A stretch of DNA of 64,000 nt from Bacillus sp. ISL-18 (GCF_018613415.1 NZ_JAGGQG010000010.1:97888-161887), one strand, 5' to 3'. Positions 1-10,789 are shown, numbered from the stretch's first letter. The notes: generated by a model not told the origin, from the sequence alone. Numbers and translations are program-made.

Positions 1-1
1 T

Positions 2-1597
<1,596 letters not shown>

Positions 1598-1605
1598 ACA
1601 GAATG

Positions 1606-1637
1606 GAGGATGTCAATAATGACATCCTCTTTTTTTA
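1606..1637 (+). terminator. Intrinsic terminator of the ABC-F gene
   Basis: A 10-bp perfect stem (GAGGATGTCA / TGACATCCTC) with loop ATAA is followed by a run of Ts. The T-run overlaps the stop codon of the small minus-strand gene next to it. Confidence 0.9.
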
Positions 1638-1775
1638 ATATCTTTTTTGTTTTTTTCTTGATGATGATACTTCAATCGAACCCGTTTCTGTTGTAGTCGT
1701 TCCTTGACCTTCTACTTGTGAAGAATTAAGGCCAATTGTGGACGGATCAGCTTTTCGTTTTCTGCCTCTGCTCAT
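1635..1775 (-). CDS. Small YuzL-like protein, 46 aa
   Basis: Short minus-strand reading frame starting ATG at 1775 behind a GGGAGGTG ribosome binding site (about 1782-1790). The translation starts MSRGRKRKADPST, contains VEGQGTTTTETG in the middle and ends RKKQKRY. It is hydrophilic, basic at both ends and has no membrane segment. The DPS-x-G-x-VxGQGT pattern matches what I remember of the small Bacillus YuzL-like family, whose function is unknown. It converges on the ABC-F gene and shares the T-rich terminator region with it. The start is chosen on the ribosome binding site. Family naming is from memory and could be wrong; that it is a gene is well supported. Confidence 0.65.
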   Translation of the reverse strand: MSRGRKRKADPSTIGLNSSQVEGQGTTTTETGSIEVSSSRKKQKRY

Positions 1776-1876
1776 TACATACACCTCCCTTATTATCCTT
1801 TGGACAAATATCTTAGCTTATACGGAATATTTCCTAAAGCTTAAGGCAAAATATTCTACAGGAGGAGGTGTTTTGT

Positions 1877-2119
1877 ATGGCAAAAGTTGGAGTAGAACAA
1901 TCTCTTACAAATATTCAACAAGCATTAAAGGACAAAGGCTATGATGTAGTAGAATTAAAACAAGAGTCTGATGCACAAAACTGTGATTGCTGTGTAGTTA
2001 CAGGCCTTGATTCAAATGTGATGGGTATATCTGACACTGTCACAAAAGGTTCTGTCATCGATGCAAACGGAATGTCTGCTGATGAGGTATGCCGACAAGT
2101 AGAAAGCAGATTACAATAG
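1877..2119 (+). CDS. UPF0180 (YkuS-like) protein, 80 aa
   Basis: Small soluble protein with the UPF0180 pattern: an N-terminal [11 protein letters not shown] helix, GYDVVELKQ, the Cys-rich [13 protein letters not shown] segment, then [10 protein letters not shown] near the C-terminus. The start is ATG 1877, placed 7 nt behind a strong AGGAGGAGGTG site at about 1860-1870; an upstream in-frame TTG at 1868 overlaps that site and is rejected. The close Cys pair could bind metal or form a disulfide, but the family's function is not established. It is a single-gene unit with its own terminator. B. subtilis YkuS is the family member I recall. Confidence 0.85.
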   Translation: MAKVGVEQSLTNIQQALKDKGYDVVELKQESDAQNCDCCVVTGLDSNVMGISDTVTKGSVIDANGMSADEVCRQVESRLQ

Positions 2120-2126
2120 TGTAGTT

Positions 2127-2162
2127 AAAAGACTAAAGTACTTTTCACTTTAGTCTTTTTTT
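2127..2162. terminator. Bidirectional intrinsic terminator
   Basis: A 13-bp perfect stem AAAAGACTAAAGT / ACTTTAGTCTTTT with a 7-nt loop is followed by Ts. It serves the UPF0180 gene on the plus strand. On the minus strand the same hairpin begins inside the last codons of the GerPC-like gene (stop at 2150-2152). Confidence 0.9.
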
Positions 2163-2557
2163 GCTTTAATATTAACCTTAGGTTGTTTATCAGGTTCTTT
2201 TTTCCTTTCTGTATTGTGGTTAAGAGGCTTTTTCGTCTCTTCATCAAAACTCGGTGTAAATTCACTTCCATAGGTAGCCCCAATATTTAATTTTCCTTTT
2301 AACTCTTTTATCCCAAGCTGGCCAAAATTGTTATTTAATTCATATTTATCTAAAATGATCTTTTCAATATTAATTTTTTCTATGATAATCGGCGGGTCCT
2401 TGGTTTTTAGCTCACTTTCTGGTAAACCCTGCTGTTGGGAGGTTTGAAGTGATTTTTTTAATTCCTCAATATTCATTTCCAATGAGATCAATTTATTCTT
2501 TAATTCCATTTCATAATCATTTTTCTTGAATATAAGGAATAAATCTTTTAATGACAT
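2150..2557 (-). CDS. GerPC-like protein, module A
   Basis: 135-aa protein with two parts. Residues about 1-45 are a charged, heptad-like coiled coil (SLKDLFLIFKKND..., LISLEMNIEELKK). The centre, about residues 60-95, carries the GerPC-type signature: paired I-x-K-I-x-I strands, then NNFGQLGIKELKGKLNIG. The C-terminus ends VNIKAKKD. GerPC proteins of Bacillus belong to the gerP operon, which affects passage of germinants through the spore coat. The start is ATG 2557, 9 nt behind an AAAGGGAG site; a GTG two codons earlier lacks proper spacing. It lies downstream of the Hsp20 gene on the same strand and has a clear paralogue at 43674-44054 that also ends VNIKAKK. This is not the canonical gerPC locus, since the other gerP genes are not here. 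Confidence 0.72.
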   Translation of the reverse strand: MSLKDLFLIFKKNDYEMELKNKLISLEMNIEELKKSLQTSQQQGLPESELKTKDPPIIIEKINIEKIILDKYELNNNFGQLGIKELKGKLNIGATYGSEFTPSFDEETKKPLNHNTERKKEPDKQPKVNIKAKKD

Positions 2558-2673
2558 AATCACAAACTCCCTTTTATTTACCCTTACTTTTATTTATATG
2601 AAAAAAAAACTTGAACATGTCCAAGAATATCTGACAGATTAAAATAATCCTCAACATTTCTTTTTTTTACTGT

Positions 2674-3153
2674 CTATTCAATTGGAATAACTTCCCCTTT
2701 TTCAATTGTACGCTGATAACTTACAATCAGTAAGCCATTCCAAAATTTTGCACTCAATTGCTGAGGGCTCACCGTGTCAGGTAAAGTGATCTGTCTTTGA
2801 AACTCACCATAGAACCTTTCAGAATATGTCATAGTTAAATGCGGATGGAGGGGGTTCACTTTTCCTTTTATGGTTAGGTAAGTACCATTTAAACCTAATT
2901 CCAAATTTTCCTTTGCTACCCCAGGAAGTTCAATCACCACAACAACCTCATGCTCCCCTTCAAAGACATCAATGATCGGAAACGTCCTTGATTTTTCTGC
3001 TCGCCCCGATGCCCCATCAGCAGTGGATGACTTTACAGGTTGTTCATTCATAAATTGCTTGGCAAATTCCTGGTCAAAAATATTGTTCCAAAAGTCCCCG
3101 CCTTGCATATTTTTCGCAATATCCATCCACTGTTTTAATTTTTCCATATCCAT
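2674..3153 (-). CDS. Hsp20/alpha-crystallin family protein (spore-coat type), module A
   Basis: 159-aa small heat-shock protein relative. After a variable N-terminal 60 residues (MDMEKLKQWMDIAKNMQ...) comes an alpha-crystallin domain, about residues 62-158: PIIDVFEGEHEVVVVIELPGV, TIKGKV, ERFYGEFQRQITLP, and the closing signature AKFWNGLLIV, equivalent to the family's A-x-x-x-N-G-V-L. Bacillus spore coats contain members of this family (CotM, CotP). The start is ATG 3153 behind AAGGGGGGTG. It is the promoter-proximal gene of a two-gene minus-strand unit with the GerPC-like gene and is divergent from the GerPA-like gene at 3320. The spore-coat role is inferred from its neighbours; the fold is clear. 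Confidence 0.85.
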   Translation of the reverse strand: MDMEKLKQWMDIAKNMQGGDFWNNIFDQEFAKQFMNEQPVKSSTADGASGRAEKSRTFPIIDVFEGEHEVVVVIELPGVAKENLELGLNGTYLTIKGKVNPLHPHLTMTYSERFYGEFQRQITLPDTVSPQQLSAKFWNGLLIVSYQRTIEKGEVIPIE

Positions 3154-3265
3154 CAGTTGACACCCCCCTTTTGCTCATATCTGTATATTACCTATTCCTT
3201 TATTTATCCCTACTTTCATCATACGAATCTTATTCAATAATTAATCCAACTATTACGCTTGTTTC

Positions 3266-3292
3266 ATAAACCTTTAAAAAATTGCATATATT
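3266..3292 (+). promoter_or_regulatory. Candidate sigma-E-type promoter for the module A GerPA-like gene
   Basis: ATA at 3266-3268, a 16-bp spacer, then CATATATT at 3285-3292. This fits the mother-cell sigma-E pattern ATA-N16-18-CATAnnnT and lies about 28 bp before the start codon. Such short consensus matches occur by chance in AT-rich DNA, so it is only a candidate. Confidence 0.4.
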
Positions 3293-3319
3293 GATAACTA
3301 AGTGGAAGGAGGAAATAAT

Positions 3320-3577
3320 ATGCCAGTCCCAGTTCCTTTTATTAATATAAATATATTCATGATTAAAATTAATTCCTTTGAAAATGCCTCAGCAGTAAAT
3401 ATTGGTCAAAACCTGCTAGCTGAATGGCATAATTCTGATAAGAAAAATCAAGGATACGGTCAAAATTTTGGTGATCAAAGCGATTTTGTTGCAACAAGAA
3501 GTTTTGTAGATGATAAAGACCAAATCGACTCTCCTGCCTCTTTCAACTCCAATCCGTTACCAATTGATAATATGTAA
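3320..3577 (+). CDS. GerPA/GerPF-like small spore germination protein, module A
   Basis: 85-aa protein of the GerPA/GerPF type. It opens MPVPVPFININIFMIKINSF and then has the family core ASAVNIGQNL, a polar linker, and QGYGQNFGDQSDF. The C-terminal tail has DDKDQIDSP, matching the DQDQIANPSA and GDIANPS tails of the two paralogues at 42575 and 42831. No signal peptide or membrane segment is seen. The start is ATG 3320 behind GGAAGGAGG; an in-frame GTG at 3302 overlaps that site and is rejected. In Bacillus, GerP proteins are made in the mother cell and affect coat permeability to germinants. It is divergent from the Hsp20 gene and separated from it by about 165 bp. Confidence 0.75.
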   Translation: MPVPVPFININIFMIKINSFENASAVNIGQNLLAEWHNSDKKNQGYGQNFGDQSDFVATRSFVDDKDQIDSPASFNSNPLPIDNM

Positions 3578-3629
3578 ACATACAACTTAGACCATAGGAG
3601 GTTTTCTCCCATGGTCTAAGTTGTATGTT
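3577..3629. terminator. Long inverted repeat between convergent genes
   Basis: Two 19-nt perfect arms (AACATACAACTTAGACCAT and its complement) enclose a second GGAG/CTCC pairing. The repeat sits between the GerPA-like gene and the convergent carboxypeptidase gene and overlaps both ends slightly. No T-run follows on either strand, so it may terminate weakly or act as an mRNA 3' stabiliser. Confidence 0.6.
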
Positions 3630-4797
3630 AATATCCTCTTGATTGTTTTTTTCGGACAGCCAATGAGATAGCAATCAATATAATAATCATACCTAATACT
3701 GTATTTACAATAATTATTCCATTATCAGTTTGTTCATTATTACTCTTTTTCACTTTATTAATAGAAGCTACTTTTGGTTTAGGAGGTTCCTTGTAGGTTA
3801 ATTGTACTTTCTGGACTACTTGTCCCCTATTGTCCTGGATTGAAAGAAGCCCGTCATTTGCAATATTTTTTAAACAACCATCAATTCGTTCTGTTACTAG
3901 TGTGTCTTTAACTGGAGAAAATTCTTTCCGCTCAGCAGTTGTAAAGATTTCTCCCGGTTTAATGGTTATATGTTGAAAGTTTTTGAATCCATAATCAAAT
4001 AGTATAGCGGTATCATAATATTTATCGTTCTTTAAATTTGATTTCAATACTATTGCTGTTAGTCTAATTTTCCCATTATCAGCGGTTGTTGCTAAGGTTT
4101 GTTTTGTTTCGCTCGTATAGCCTGTCTTTCCACCCGTAATCCCTGGGTAGACAATCTCACCCTTTAACATTTTATGGTGTGTAACTAAATTTGCCTGCCA
4201 AGATTGACCTTTCCAGGGAAGTATCTTGGTACCAAAGATTTCAGCAAACACGGGATTCTTAATGGCATAATTAGTTATCAACGCCATATCCATAGCCGTT
4301 GTATAATGATTAGGATCAAATAATCCATTAGGATTCGTGAAATGCGTGTTTGTTACACCTATCTTTGTTTTTAAATAAGTATTTAGATTTTCCGCGAACT
4401 TCTGAACCGAGCCATCCGTACACTCCGCGATTGCAACGGCCGCATCATTTCCTGAATTAATAAGCATTCCTTGAATCAATTTTTTCAAAGGGACTTGTTC
4501 CCCTTCATTTAAATAAACACGGGTACCATCTTGTCTTACAGCATTGCCGCTCACAGTTACAAGACGGTCTAAGTTTCCTTTTTCGATCGCATAAATAGCT
4601 GTAGCTATTTTCGTTAGACTTGCTGGATACATTTTCTGATTAGGATTTTTAACATAAAGAACAGCTCCAGTATCAGAATCAATCATTGCCGCTGCTTCAC
4701 TTTTAAGAGGCAGCTGAACTGGCTCTGCAGCAAAAACAGGTAATTGAATTGAAACAAGATAAAGAAAGATTAGTATTGCCGGCCAAAACTTTTTCAA
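3628..4797 (-). CDS. D-alanyl-D-alanine carboxypeptidase (DacF-type PBP)
   Basis: 389-aa low-molecular-weight penicillin-binding protein that trims the terminal D-Ala from peptidoglycan stems. An N-terminal signal sequence (ILIFLYLVSIQLPVFAAEP) is followed by the serine-peptidase motifs: SLTK around residue 62 (S-x-x-K), SGN in INSGNDAAVA, and KTG in GGKTGYTSE. A beta-rich C-terminal domain ends in a membrane segment (IIIVNTVLGMIIILIAISLAV) with a basic tail, so it is anchored outside the membrane. The start appears to be TTG 4797 with AAGGGTG about 8 nt upstream; no ATG is available. The length equals the B. subtilis sporulation enzyme DacF as I recall it, but no spoIIA genes are nearby, so it may be a paralogue. 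Confidence 0.9.
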   Translation of the reverse strand: MKKFWPAILIFLYLVSIQLPVFAAEPVQLPLKSEAAAMIDSDTGAVLYVKNPNQKMYPASLTKIATAIYAIEKGNLDRLVTVSGNAVRQDGTRVYLNEGEQVPLKKLIQGMLINSGNDAAVAIAECTDGSVQKFAENLNTYLKTKIGVTNTHFTNPNGLFDPNHYTTAMDMALITNYAIKNPVFAEIFGTKILPWKGQSWQANLVTHHKMLKGEIVYPGITGGKTGYTSETKQTLATTADNGKIRLTAIVLKSNLKNDKYYDTAILFDYGFKNFQHITIKPGEIFTTAERKEFSPVKDTLVTERIDGCLKNIANDGLLSIQDNRGQVVQKVQLTYKEPPKPKVASINKVKKSNNEQTDNGIIIVNTVLGMIIILIAISLAVRKKQSRGY

Positions 4798-4910
4798 TAG
4801 GATACACCCTTACTTTTTTCTTATAATCCTCCTTGATTTTACCAGAATATTTGTAGAAATAAAGTACTATTTTAAAATTTAATCCTTGTAATATAGTAAA
4901 TTTTAACCAT

Positions 4911-4944
4911 AAAAAAAACCGGTTAGCAGCTGCCAACCGGTTTT
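4911..4944 (-). terminator. Intrinsic terminator of mprF
   Basis: Arms AAAACCGGTT and AACCGGTTTT enclose a 10-nt loop. On the minus strand the hairpin is followed by 8 Ts (the A-run at 4911-4918), just past the mprF stop. Confidence 0.88.
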
Positions 4945-4945
4945 C

Positions 4946-7474
4946 TTATGGTCTTTTTTTGGATATCAACAAGGCGATTTGGGCCATAATAAACGGCAAT
5001 GATGATTTTCTTCTAAATGCCAAATATTTTGGTTCCCAAATATCAGTATATTTTTCATTAAACTTTCGAAGACCTTGAAAATGATAGATAAAGTGTCCAT
5101 GCAAGAAAATTTGAGCAGCTATTTTTTCACTCAAAAAAGAAAATTTTGACAGCCCTACGTTTGATAATGGCGCCATTCCCATATTAAATCGCTGATAACC
5201 TTTTTGAATTGCCCAATCAATTACTGATAAGAAGAAAAAGTCTATAATTCCTTCCGGGGCAGACTGTCGAACTCTCATTAAGTCCACTGAAACTGTCTTA
5301 TAATTATCATATACATACATAATACTCATAAATCCAAGTATATGATCTTCTTCATCTTTTACAATGGCTATCGGTGCTCGATTTAAATAATCCTCACTAT
5401 AAAATCCTAGTGAAAATCCTTTTTCCTTTCGACCTGAAAGCCATTCATCGGATATTTCCTTCAATTTGTCCAAGAGTGCATTTGGATGTGGAGGATAAAA
5501 CATTTCAAAATAATATTGTTCACCATTAAATTTATTTTTCAGGGTCCGTAAACCCTTCATTTTGTTTCCTTTAAGCGAAAAAGTCTTAAGGTCAACAAAA
5601 GCTTCTTCTCCTAACTTAAAAAATGCAAAACCATGACCATGTAAGTACGGAAGCATATCATCGCTTACTTGGTAGAAAACAGGTGTATAGCCGTGTAAAT
5701 CAGCGACCTCTTGAAATTCTTCAATGGCACTCGAAAAGTCATGTTTCTCACCAACTGGGTCGCCAAGGATGATTAATTTATCCGCGTATTTTTGGAAAGC
5801 GATTAAAACATTCCTCTTACTATTCCAAAAGATAAATTTATCATGGAGGAATATTAAATGAGATAACACCTTGCCAGGATAAGCGGATAAATGATTTATG
5901 ATTTCTTGTTCATGATCAATCGACCTTTCAAGGTTCCACTTTTTCGGCAGGCTAATTAAATAACCTATAAAGAGAATACTTAAGGCAATAATTAGGCCAA
6001 TAATTGCACTTGAAAACAAATCGCGGTAATCAACAATCACATACGGGATAAACTTTTTAGGTATGGTAATTTTCGCATTAGGCAAGTTAAAGTACCCGAT
6101 TAATATATACATAGAAGTAACAATCAAAACAATTGTCACGTCAAAGATGGTTTTACCCCAAGTTAACACATAGCTTTCACGATAAAATTGCCCTTTTGAC
6201 ATTCTTAGCAGGAGGGCAACAATGATTAAAAAAACAGCTTCCTCGTAATCAATTCCTTTAAAAATAGAGAATAACGCGGCCAGAATTAATGCGAGCATCG
6301 TTAAATCATAGGTCCTTTTAACACTATATTCAATTCCACGCGATAAACCCAACAACAAAAAACCGGCCGCAACGGATAACTGATGGGACACATTGATAAT
6401 CGGAAATGACAAAAGTTCCTGAGCAATTCTGAGCCTCGACATAATTCCTGGTACACTGGCAGATAACAGCAGAATTAGTCCAGATAGAAAGACAAGCATG
6501 GTTAAAATAACATGACTTAGGCCTTGAACAATTGCTTTAGGAAGATTATTCCACAATTGATTCCATCGTTGCCAATAAAGTCGCACAAAAAAGACTAAGC
6601 TGATTAAAAATGGGATGAAATAATAACCAATTCGATAAAACAATAGAAGGATTAGAACCTTTTCATCTGGAATATGCAAATCCTGCATTCCCCATAGAAA
6701 TACCAAATCAAATGAACCTAGTCCGCCGGGTATCATACTTATAATTCCTGCACATGCCGCAACAATATAAATGGGGAACAAATCAAGGAATGAGATTTGA
6801 ATTCCTAGTATTTTTGTTAAAACAAAAATAGCTGTAAATACCGCAAACCATTCTATCACTGAAACGATGACCAACCCAATGGTATTCTTAAGTGTAAGTC
6901 TATATTGATTGTCTTTACCGGATTTAATTATATGTATTACTATAAAGATAGGTAGATATAAGCTTACACCCAAGACGGCGAAATAAAGCCATTTTGTATC
7001 TACAAACAACGGGAACTTCCGATAATTAATTGTTACAATCCATGAAAGGAAAGAGATCCCTGTTAAGTAAAATAAGGAAACCGTGGCAATAACCCCAAGA
7101 AGTTTACGCTTATCCCCTTCAAGCTTATTAAAAAAATAGGTTCTCAGCATCGCGCCAATCAATCCACCGAACCCGATTAAATTTGAGAAAGAATTCGCAA
7201 TAAATGATTGCTCAACTAACTCTCTTTTTGGTACTTCTGTCTTCAAAATTTTCACTAAGATCACATCGTATAAAACCATTGGCAATACAGCTGCAAAAGT
7301 CACGACAAAGATTAATAATAACAGCCAAATATTGAGATGATGGATTTCACCTTTTAGTAAGTGGGTATTAATGTTTCCAGTGAATTTCTTCATTTCAATG
7401 AGAGCGAAAATTAATAAGAACACAGGAAAAACAAATTTTACAACTTTTAGCACTTTTTCTTTTCTAATCCCCAA
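4946..7474 (-). CDS. mprF: Phosphatidylglycerol lysyltransferase / flippase MprF
   Basis: Large membrane enzyme that transfers lysine from Lys-tRNA to phosphatidylglycerol and flips the product outwards, lowering the net negative charge of the surface and protecting against cationic peptides. The first half holds many hydrophobic segments (flippase domain), including the conserved PGGLGSFD and NLIGFGGLIGA stretches. The last 330 residues form the soluble DUF2156 synthase domain, with FWNSKRNVLIAFQKYADKLI, LGDPVG and FNMGMAPLSNVG. The total of about 842 aa is typical of Bacillus MprF. I prefer TTG 7474, 8 nt behind AGGTGG; a GTG at 7486 would add four residues but overlaps that site. It is a single-gene unit with a terminator and no mprF-linked regulator beside it. 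Confidence 0.95.
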   Translation of the reverse strand: MGIRKEKVLKVVKFVFPVFLLIFALIEMKKFTGNINTHLLKGEIHHLNIWLLLLIFVVTFAAVLPMVLYDVILVKILKTEVPKRELVEQSFIANSFSNLIGFGGLIGAMLRTYFFNKLEGDKRKLLGVIATVSLFYLTGISFLSWIVTINYRKFPLFVDTKWLYFAVLGVSLYLPIFIVIHIIKSGKDNQYRLTLKNTIGLVIVSVIEWFAVFTAIFVLTKILGIQISFLDLFPIYIVAACAGIISMIPGGLGSFDLVFLWGMQDLHIPDEKVLILLLFYRIGYYFIPFLISLVFFVRLYWQRWNQLWNNLPKAIVQGLSHVILTMLVFLSGLILLLSASVPGIMSRLRIAQELLSFPIINVSHQLSVAAGFLLLGLSRGIEYSVKRTYDLTMLALILAALFSIFKGIDYEEAVFLIIVALLLRMSKGQFYRESYVLTWGKTIFDVTIVLIVTSMYILIGYFNLPNAKITIPKKFIPYVIVDYRDLFSSAIIGLIIALSILFIGYLISLPKKWNLERSIDHEQEIINHLSAYPGKVLSHLIFLHDKFIFWNSKRNVLIAFQKYADKLIILGDPVGEKHDFSSAIEEFQEVADLHGYTPVFYQVSDDMLPYLHGHGFAFFKLGEEAFVDLKTFSLKGNKMKGLRTLKNKFNGEQYYFEMFYPPHPNALLDKLKEISDEWLSGRKEKGFSLGFYSEDYLNRAPIAIVKDEEDHILGFMSIMYVYDNYKTVSVDLMRVRQSAPEGIIDFFFLSVIDWAIQKGYQRFNMGMAPLSNVGLSKFSFLSEKIAAQIFLHGHFIYHFQGLRKFNEKYTDIWEPKYLAFRRKSSLPFIMAQIALLISKKRP

Positions 7475-7721
7475 CCAGATTACCACCTATTTTTTCATTC
7501 CTGTTTTTACTATAAACTCTCCACAAGGAAAAACAAAGTAATATCTTTAATTACAAGGACATTTAGTCATATTTTAGACAGATAATTGGCTGTTCAACCG
7601 CTCTTATTTCAAGCAGAGGTTTCCTAAAGGCTCATTTGTTCAAAAATTTTTTTAAAATGAGACAAGTTTTCCAACCTCCTTAGCATAAATATTAATAGAA
7701 TACAAAAGAGGAGGTTTGCAG

Positions 7722-8174
7722 GTGAAATTTTTAGTTTTTAAAAAGGAGACCCTGCTATTTTTTTTAGCAGTCGGTATCGTCTTAGCAAGTATTTCTGCCT
7801 GGTTCATGTTAAAAGCAGGGGATACAACGGTATTTAATCAACAACCTGACCATAAAACTCGTCAGATCCACATGGTGACAGGAGAATTTAAGACCACAAT
7901 GAAAGACGGTAAAGAAATAGAAGCGTATCGATGGGATCCAGGTACCATTGTCTTAAAAAAGGGAGAAAAAGTAAACTTGATTATAAGTGGAATTAATGGG
8001 GCTGAGCATCCATTTTACATCGAAGGGACGACGTTGAAAGGAACAGTAAAGAAGGGGCAAGATACACTCGTTCCCCTTCAATTTCAAAAAGAAGGAACTT
8101 ATCGATTAATTTGTGAAGTACATCCTGACCGTGCTCACAACGGTCCAATGATTGCCTATATTGTCGTCAATTAG
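7722..8174 (+). CDS. Membrane-anchored cupredoxin-domain protein
   Basis: About 150 aa. One N-terminal membrane anchor (LLFFLAVGIVLASISAWFML) leaves the rest outside the cell. The domain at about residues 45-150 is a cupredoxin-like beta sandwich: RWDPGTIVLKKGEKVNLII, AEHPFYIEG, then LICEVHPDRAHNGPMIAYIVV at the end. The likely copper ligands are His in EHPF, Cys and His in CEVH, and Met in GPM, spaced somewhat wider than in plastocyanin. The start is GTG 7722, 7 nt behind AGAGGAGG; an in-frame TTG at 7716 is too close to it. It could carry electrons or handle copper; the partner is unknown. It is a single-gene unit with its own terminator and no cytochrome genes nearby. Confidence 0.8.
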   Translation: MKFLVFKKETLLFFLAVGIVLASISAWFMLKAGDTTVFNQQPDHKTRQIHMVTGEFKTTMKDGKEIEAYRWDPGTIVLKKGEKVNLIISGINGAEHPFYIEGTTLKGTVKKGQDTLVPLQFQKEGTYRLICEVHPDRAHNGPMIAYIVVN

Positions 8175-8175
8175 T

Positions 8176-8201
8176 AGCAGGAAATAACTTTCCTGCTTTT
8201 T
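8176..8201 (+). terminator. Intrinsic terminator of the cupredoxin gene
   Basis: Stem AGCAGGAAA / TTTCCTGCT with loop TAAC is followed by a short T-run directly after the stop codon. Confidence 0.85.
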
Positions 8202-8499
8202 CTATTGGCAAAGAGTGCTATATTATATAGTTTTCACTATTAATATGTTGATATTGTTGGTTTTTTTCTATATAACAGTTTAACATTCGTTTAGTTATTT
8301 TATAGTACAGTTTAAGTTATCTTATAATTAATGTTCATATAATATTCATAAACACCCCTAAAAAACCCTTAAATTTAAAGGGTTCACAATTCCTTAACAA
8401 TTAGCGTATTTTTTATCATATTTCTGCTGTTATACTAGGGTTATGAAATAAATAACTTTCTGTTATATATTCTTCTACTAATTTAAGAGGTGAAAGATA
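8202..8499 (+). promoter_or_regulatory. Non-coding region upstream of pflB with probable promoter
   Basis: AT-rich stretch without a gene. TATACT at 8431-8436 is a reasonable -10, about 65 bp before the start codon, but there is no good -35, as expected for an activator-dependent promoter. An inverted repeat AACCCTT / AAGGGTT lies at 8364-8384, and a GTTAT / ATAAC pair at 8440-8456. I could not find a clean Fnr site (TGTGA-N6-TCACA) or Rex site; only a lone TTCACAA half-site occurs at 8384-8390. The operator assignments are speculative. Confidence 0.4.
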
Positions 8500-10725
8500 A
8501 TGGAACAATGGCAGGGTTTTAACAAAGGAACTTGGTCAAAAGAAATCAATGTAGGCGATTTTATTTTAAGAAACTATAAACAATATGAGGGCGATGACTC
8601 CTTCATAGCTCCAGCAACCGATGCAACAAACAAGCTTTGGGAACAAGTAATGCTTTTAACGAAGCAAGAACGTGAAAATGGCGGTGTCCTTGATATGGAC
8701 ACAGAAACAGTTTCTACGATTACTTCACATGGTCCAGGATACTTAGATGAAGATTTAGAAAAAGTTGTAGGTGTTCAAACAGATAAACCCTTTAATCGTT
8801 CTCTCCAGCCGTTCGGTGGTATTCGTATGGCAAAGCAAGCATGTGCTTCATACGGCTATGAGTTAAATCCAGAAATCGAAAGAATCTTCACTGATTTCCG
8901 TAAAACTCATAACCAAGGTGTTTTTGATGCATATACAGACGAAATGGCACTAGCTCGTAAAGCCGCTATCATTACAGGGCTTCCTGATGCATACGGCCGT
9001 GGCCGTATAATAGGCGACTATCGCCGTGTTGCCTTATACGGTGTTGATTTCCTAATAAAACAAAAACAATTAGACAAAAAGAACACCAGCAGTGTCATGA
9101 CAGAAAATAATATGCGACTCCGTGAAGAGATAGCAGAACAAATCCGCGCCTTAAATGAATTAAAAGAACTTGGCACAAGTTACGGTTTTGACCTATCCCG
9201 CCCTGCACAAAATGCACAAGAGGCATTTCAATGGTTATACCTTGGCTATTTAGCTGCTATTAAAGAACAAAACGGTGCTGCAATGAGCCTTGGCCGGACC
9301 TCAACGTTCTTAGATATTTATATCGAAAGAGATTTAGAAAGTGGTCTATTAACTGAAACTGAAGCGCAAGAAATTGTTGATCACTTCATCATGAAGCTTC
9401 GTTTAGTAAAATTTGCACGTACACCTGATTATAACGAGTTATTTAGTGGTGACCCAACATGGGTAACTGAATCTATTGGTGGTATGACATCTGACGGACG
9501 TTCACTTGTAACGAAAAGCTCTTTCCGTTTCCTTCATACTTTGGATAACTTAGGAGCAGCTCCAGAACCAAACTTGACTGTTTTATGGTCACCATCATTA
9601 CCAGAGAACTTCAAGAAATATTGTGCCAACATGTCTATTAAAACTAGCTCGATCCAATATGAAAATGACGAAATAATGCGTCCTGAGTATGGTGATGATT
9701 ACGGAATTGCCTGCTGTGTATCAGCAATGGAAATCGGTAAACAAATGCAATTCTTTGGCGCTCGTGCAAACCTTGCTAAAGCCCTTCTCTATGCTATTAA
9801 CGGTGGTGTAGATGAAAAGTTAAAAATCCAAGTAGGTCCACAATATCGGCCAATTACTTCAGATGTGCTAAATTATGATGAAGTTATGGAGAAATTTGAC
9901 CAGATGATGGATTGGCTTGCAGGTCTTTACATTAACACATTGAATGTTATCCACTATATGCACGATAAATATAGCTATGAAAGAATTGAAATGGCCTTAC
10001 ATGACACGAAAATCCTTAGAACTATGGCAACAGGTATTGCTGGGTTAAGTGTTGCAGCCGACTCATTAAGTGCTATTAAATATGGCGAAGTCAAAGTGAT
10101 CCGGGATGAAAACGGACTAGCGGTTGACTTTGAAACAACTGGTGACTTCCCTAAATACGGCAACAACGATGATCGTGTTGACAGCATTGCTGTTGAACTT
10201 GTTGAAACCTTTATGAAAAAATTGCGTAAACATGGAACGTATCGTGATTCCCTTCATACTTTATCAGTTTTAACGATTACTTCTAACGTAGTTTACGGAA
10301 AGAAAACTGGAAACACACCTGATGGCCGTCGTGCTGGTGAACCATTCGCACCAGGGGCTAACCCAATGCATGGCCGTGACACAAAAGGAACATTAGCTTC
10401 CCTTTCTTCTGTTGCTAAGCTTCCATATGCCTATGCAATGGACGGAATTTCAAATACATTCTCAATCGTTCCTAAAGCACTAGGTAAAGAAGAAGAAAAC
10501 AGAGTTCGCAATCTTGTATCTATCTTGGATGGTTATTCCATTAAAAACGGACACCATTTAAACGTTAACGTCTTTAATAGAGAAACATTAATTGATGCGA
10601 TGGAGCATCCTGAGTTATATCCACAATTAACTATTCGTGTATCAGGATACGCTGTTAACTTTATTAAGTTAACTAAAGAACAACAGCTCGATGTTATTAA
10701 CCGTACCTTCCACGAATCTTTGTAA
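8500..10725 (+). CDS. pflB: Pyruvate formate-lyase (formate C-acetyltransferase)
   Basis: Glycyl-radical enzyme that converts pyruvate and CoA to acetyl-CoA and formate during anaerobic, non-respiratory growth. The 741-aa length is normal. The catalytic Cys-Cys pair is in [11 protein letters not shown] (about residues 405-406). The radical-carrying glycine is in RVSGYAV near the C-terminus (about Gly716). Other family segments are [21 protein letters not shown] and [18 protein letters not shown]. The start ATG 8500 has AAGAGGTG 9 nt upstream. The activase pflA follows 64 bp downstream with no terminator between, so the two are cotranscribed. The enzyme is cytoplasmic. Confidence 0.98.
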   Translation: MEQWQGFNKGTWSKEINVGDFILRNYKQYEGDDSFIAPATDATNKLWEQVMLLTKQERENGGVLDMDTETVSTITSHGPGYLDEDLEKVVGVQTDKPFNRSLQPFGGIRMAKQACASYGYELNPEIERIFTDFRKTHNQGVFDAYTDEMALARKAAIITGLPDAYGRGRIIGDYRRVALYGVDFLIKQKQLDKKNTSSVMTENNMRLREEIAEQIRALNELKELGTSYGFDLSRPAQNAQEAFQWLYLGYLAAIKEQNGAAMSLGRTSTFLDIYIERDLESGLLTETEAQEIVDHFIMKLRLVKFARTPDYNELFSGDPTWVTESIGGMTSDGRSLVTKSSFRFLHTLDNLGAAPEPNLTVLWSPSLPENFKKYCANMSIKTSSIQYENDEIMRPEYGDDYGIACCVSAMEIGKQMQFFGARANLAKALLYAINGGVDEKLKIQVGPQYRPITSDVLNYDEVMEKFDQMMDWLAGLYINTLNVIHYMHDKYSYERIEMALHDTKILRTMATGIAGLSVAADSLSAIKYGEVKVIRDENGLAVDFETTGDFPKYGNNDDRVDSIAVELVETFMKKLRKHGTYRDSLHTLSVLTITSNVVYGKKTGNTPDGRRAGEPFAPGANPMHGRDTKGTLASLSSVAKLPYAYAMDGISNTFSIVPKALGKEEENRVRNLVSILDGYSIKNGHHLNVNVFNRETLIDAMEHPELYPQLTIRVSGYAVNFIKLTKEQQLDVINRTFHESL

Positions 10726-10789
10726 TTAGAATAAATTGGAGTTCCCTTTTCTTAGGGGGCTCCTGCTTAAAAATAAGGGGGACATCATC

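Noticed and set aside
8364-8456. Rex or Fnr operator of pflB
   Set aside because: Only a lone TTCACAA half-site and unrelated inverted repeats were seen; not enough to name an operator.
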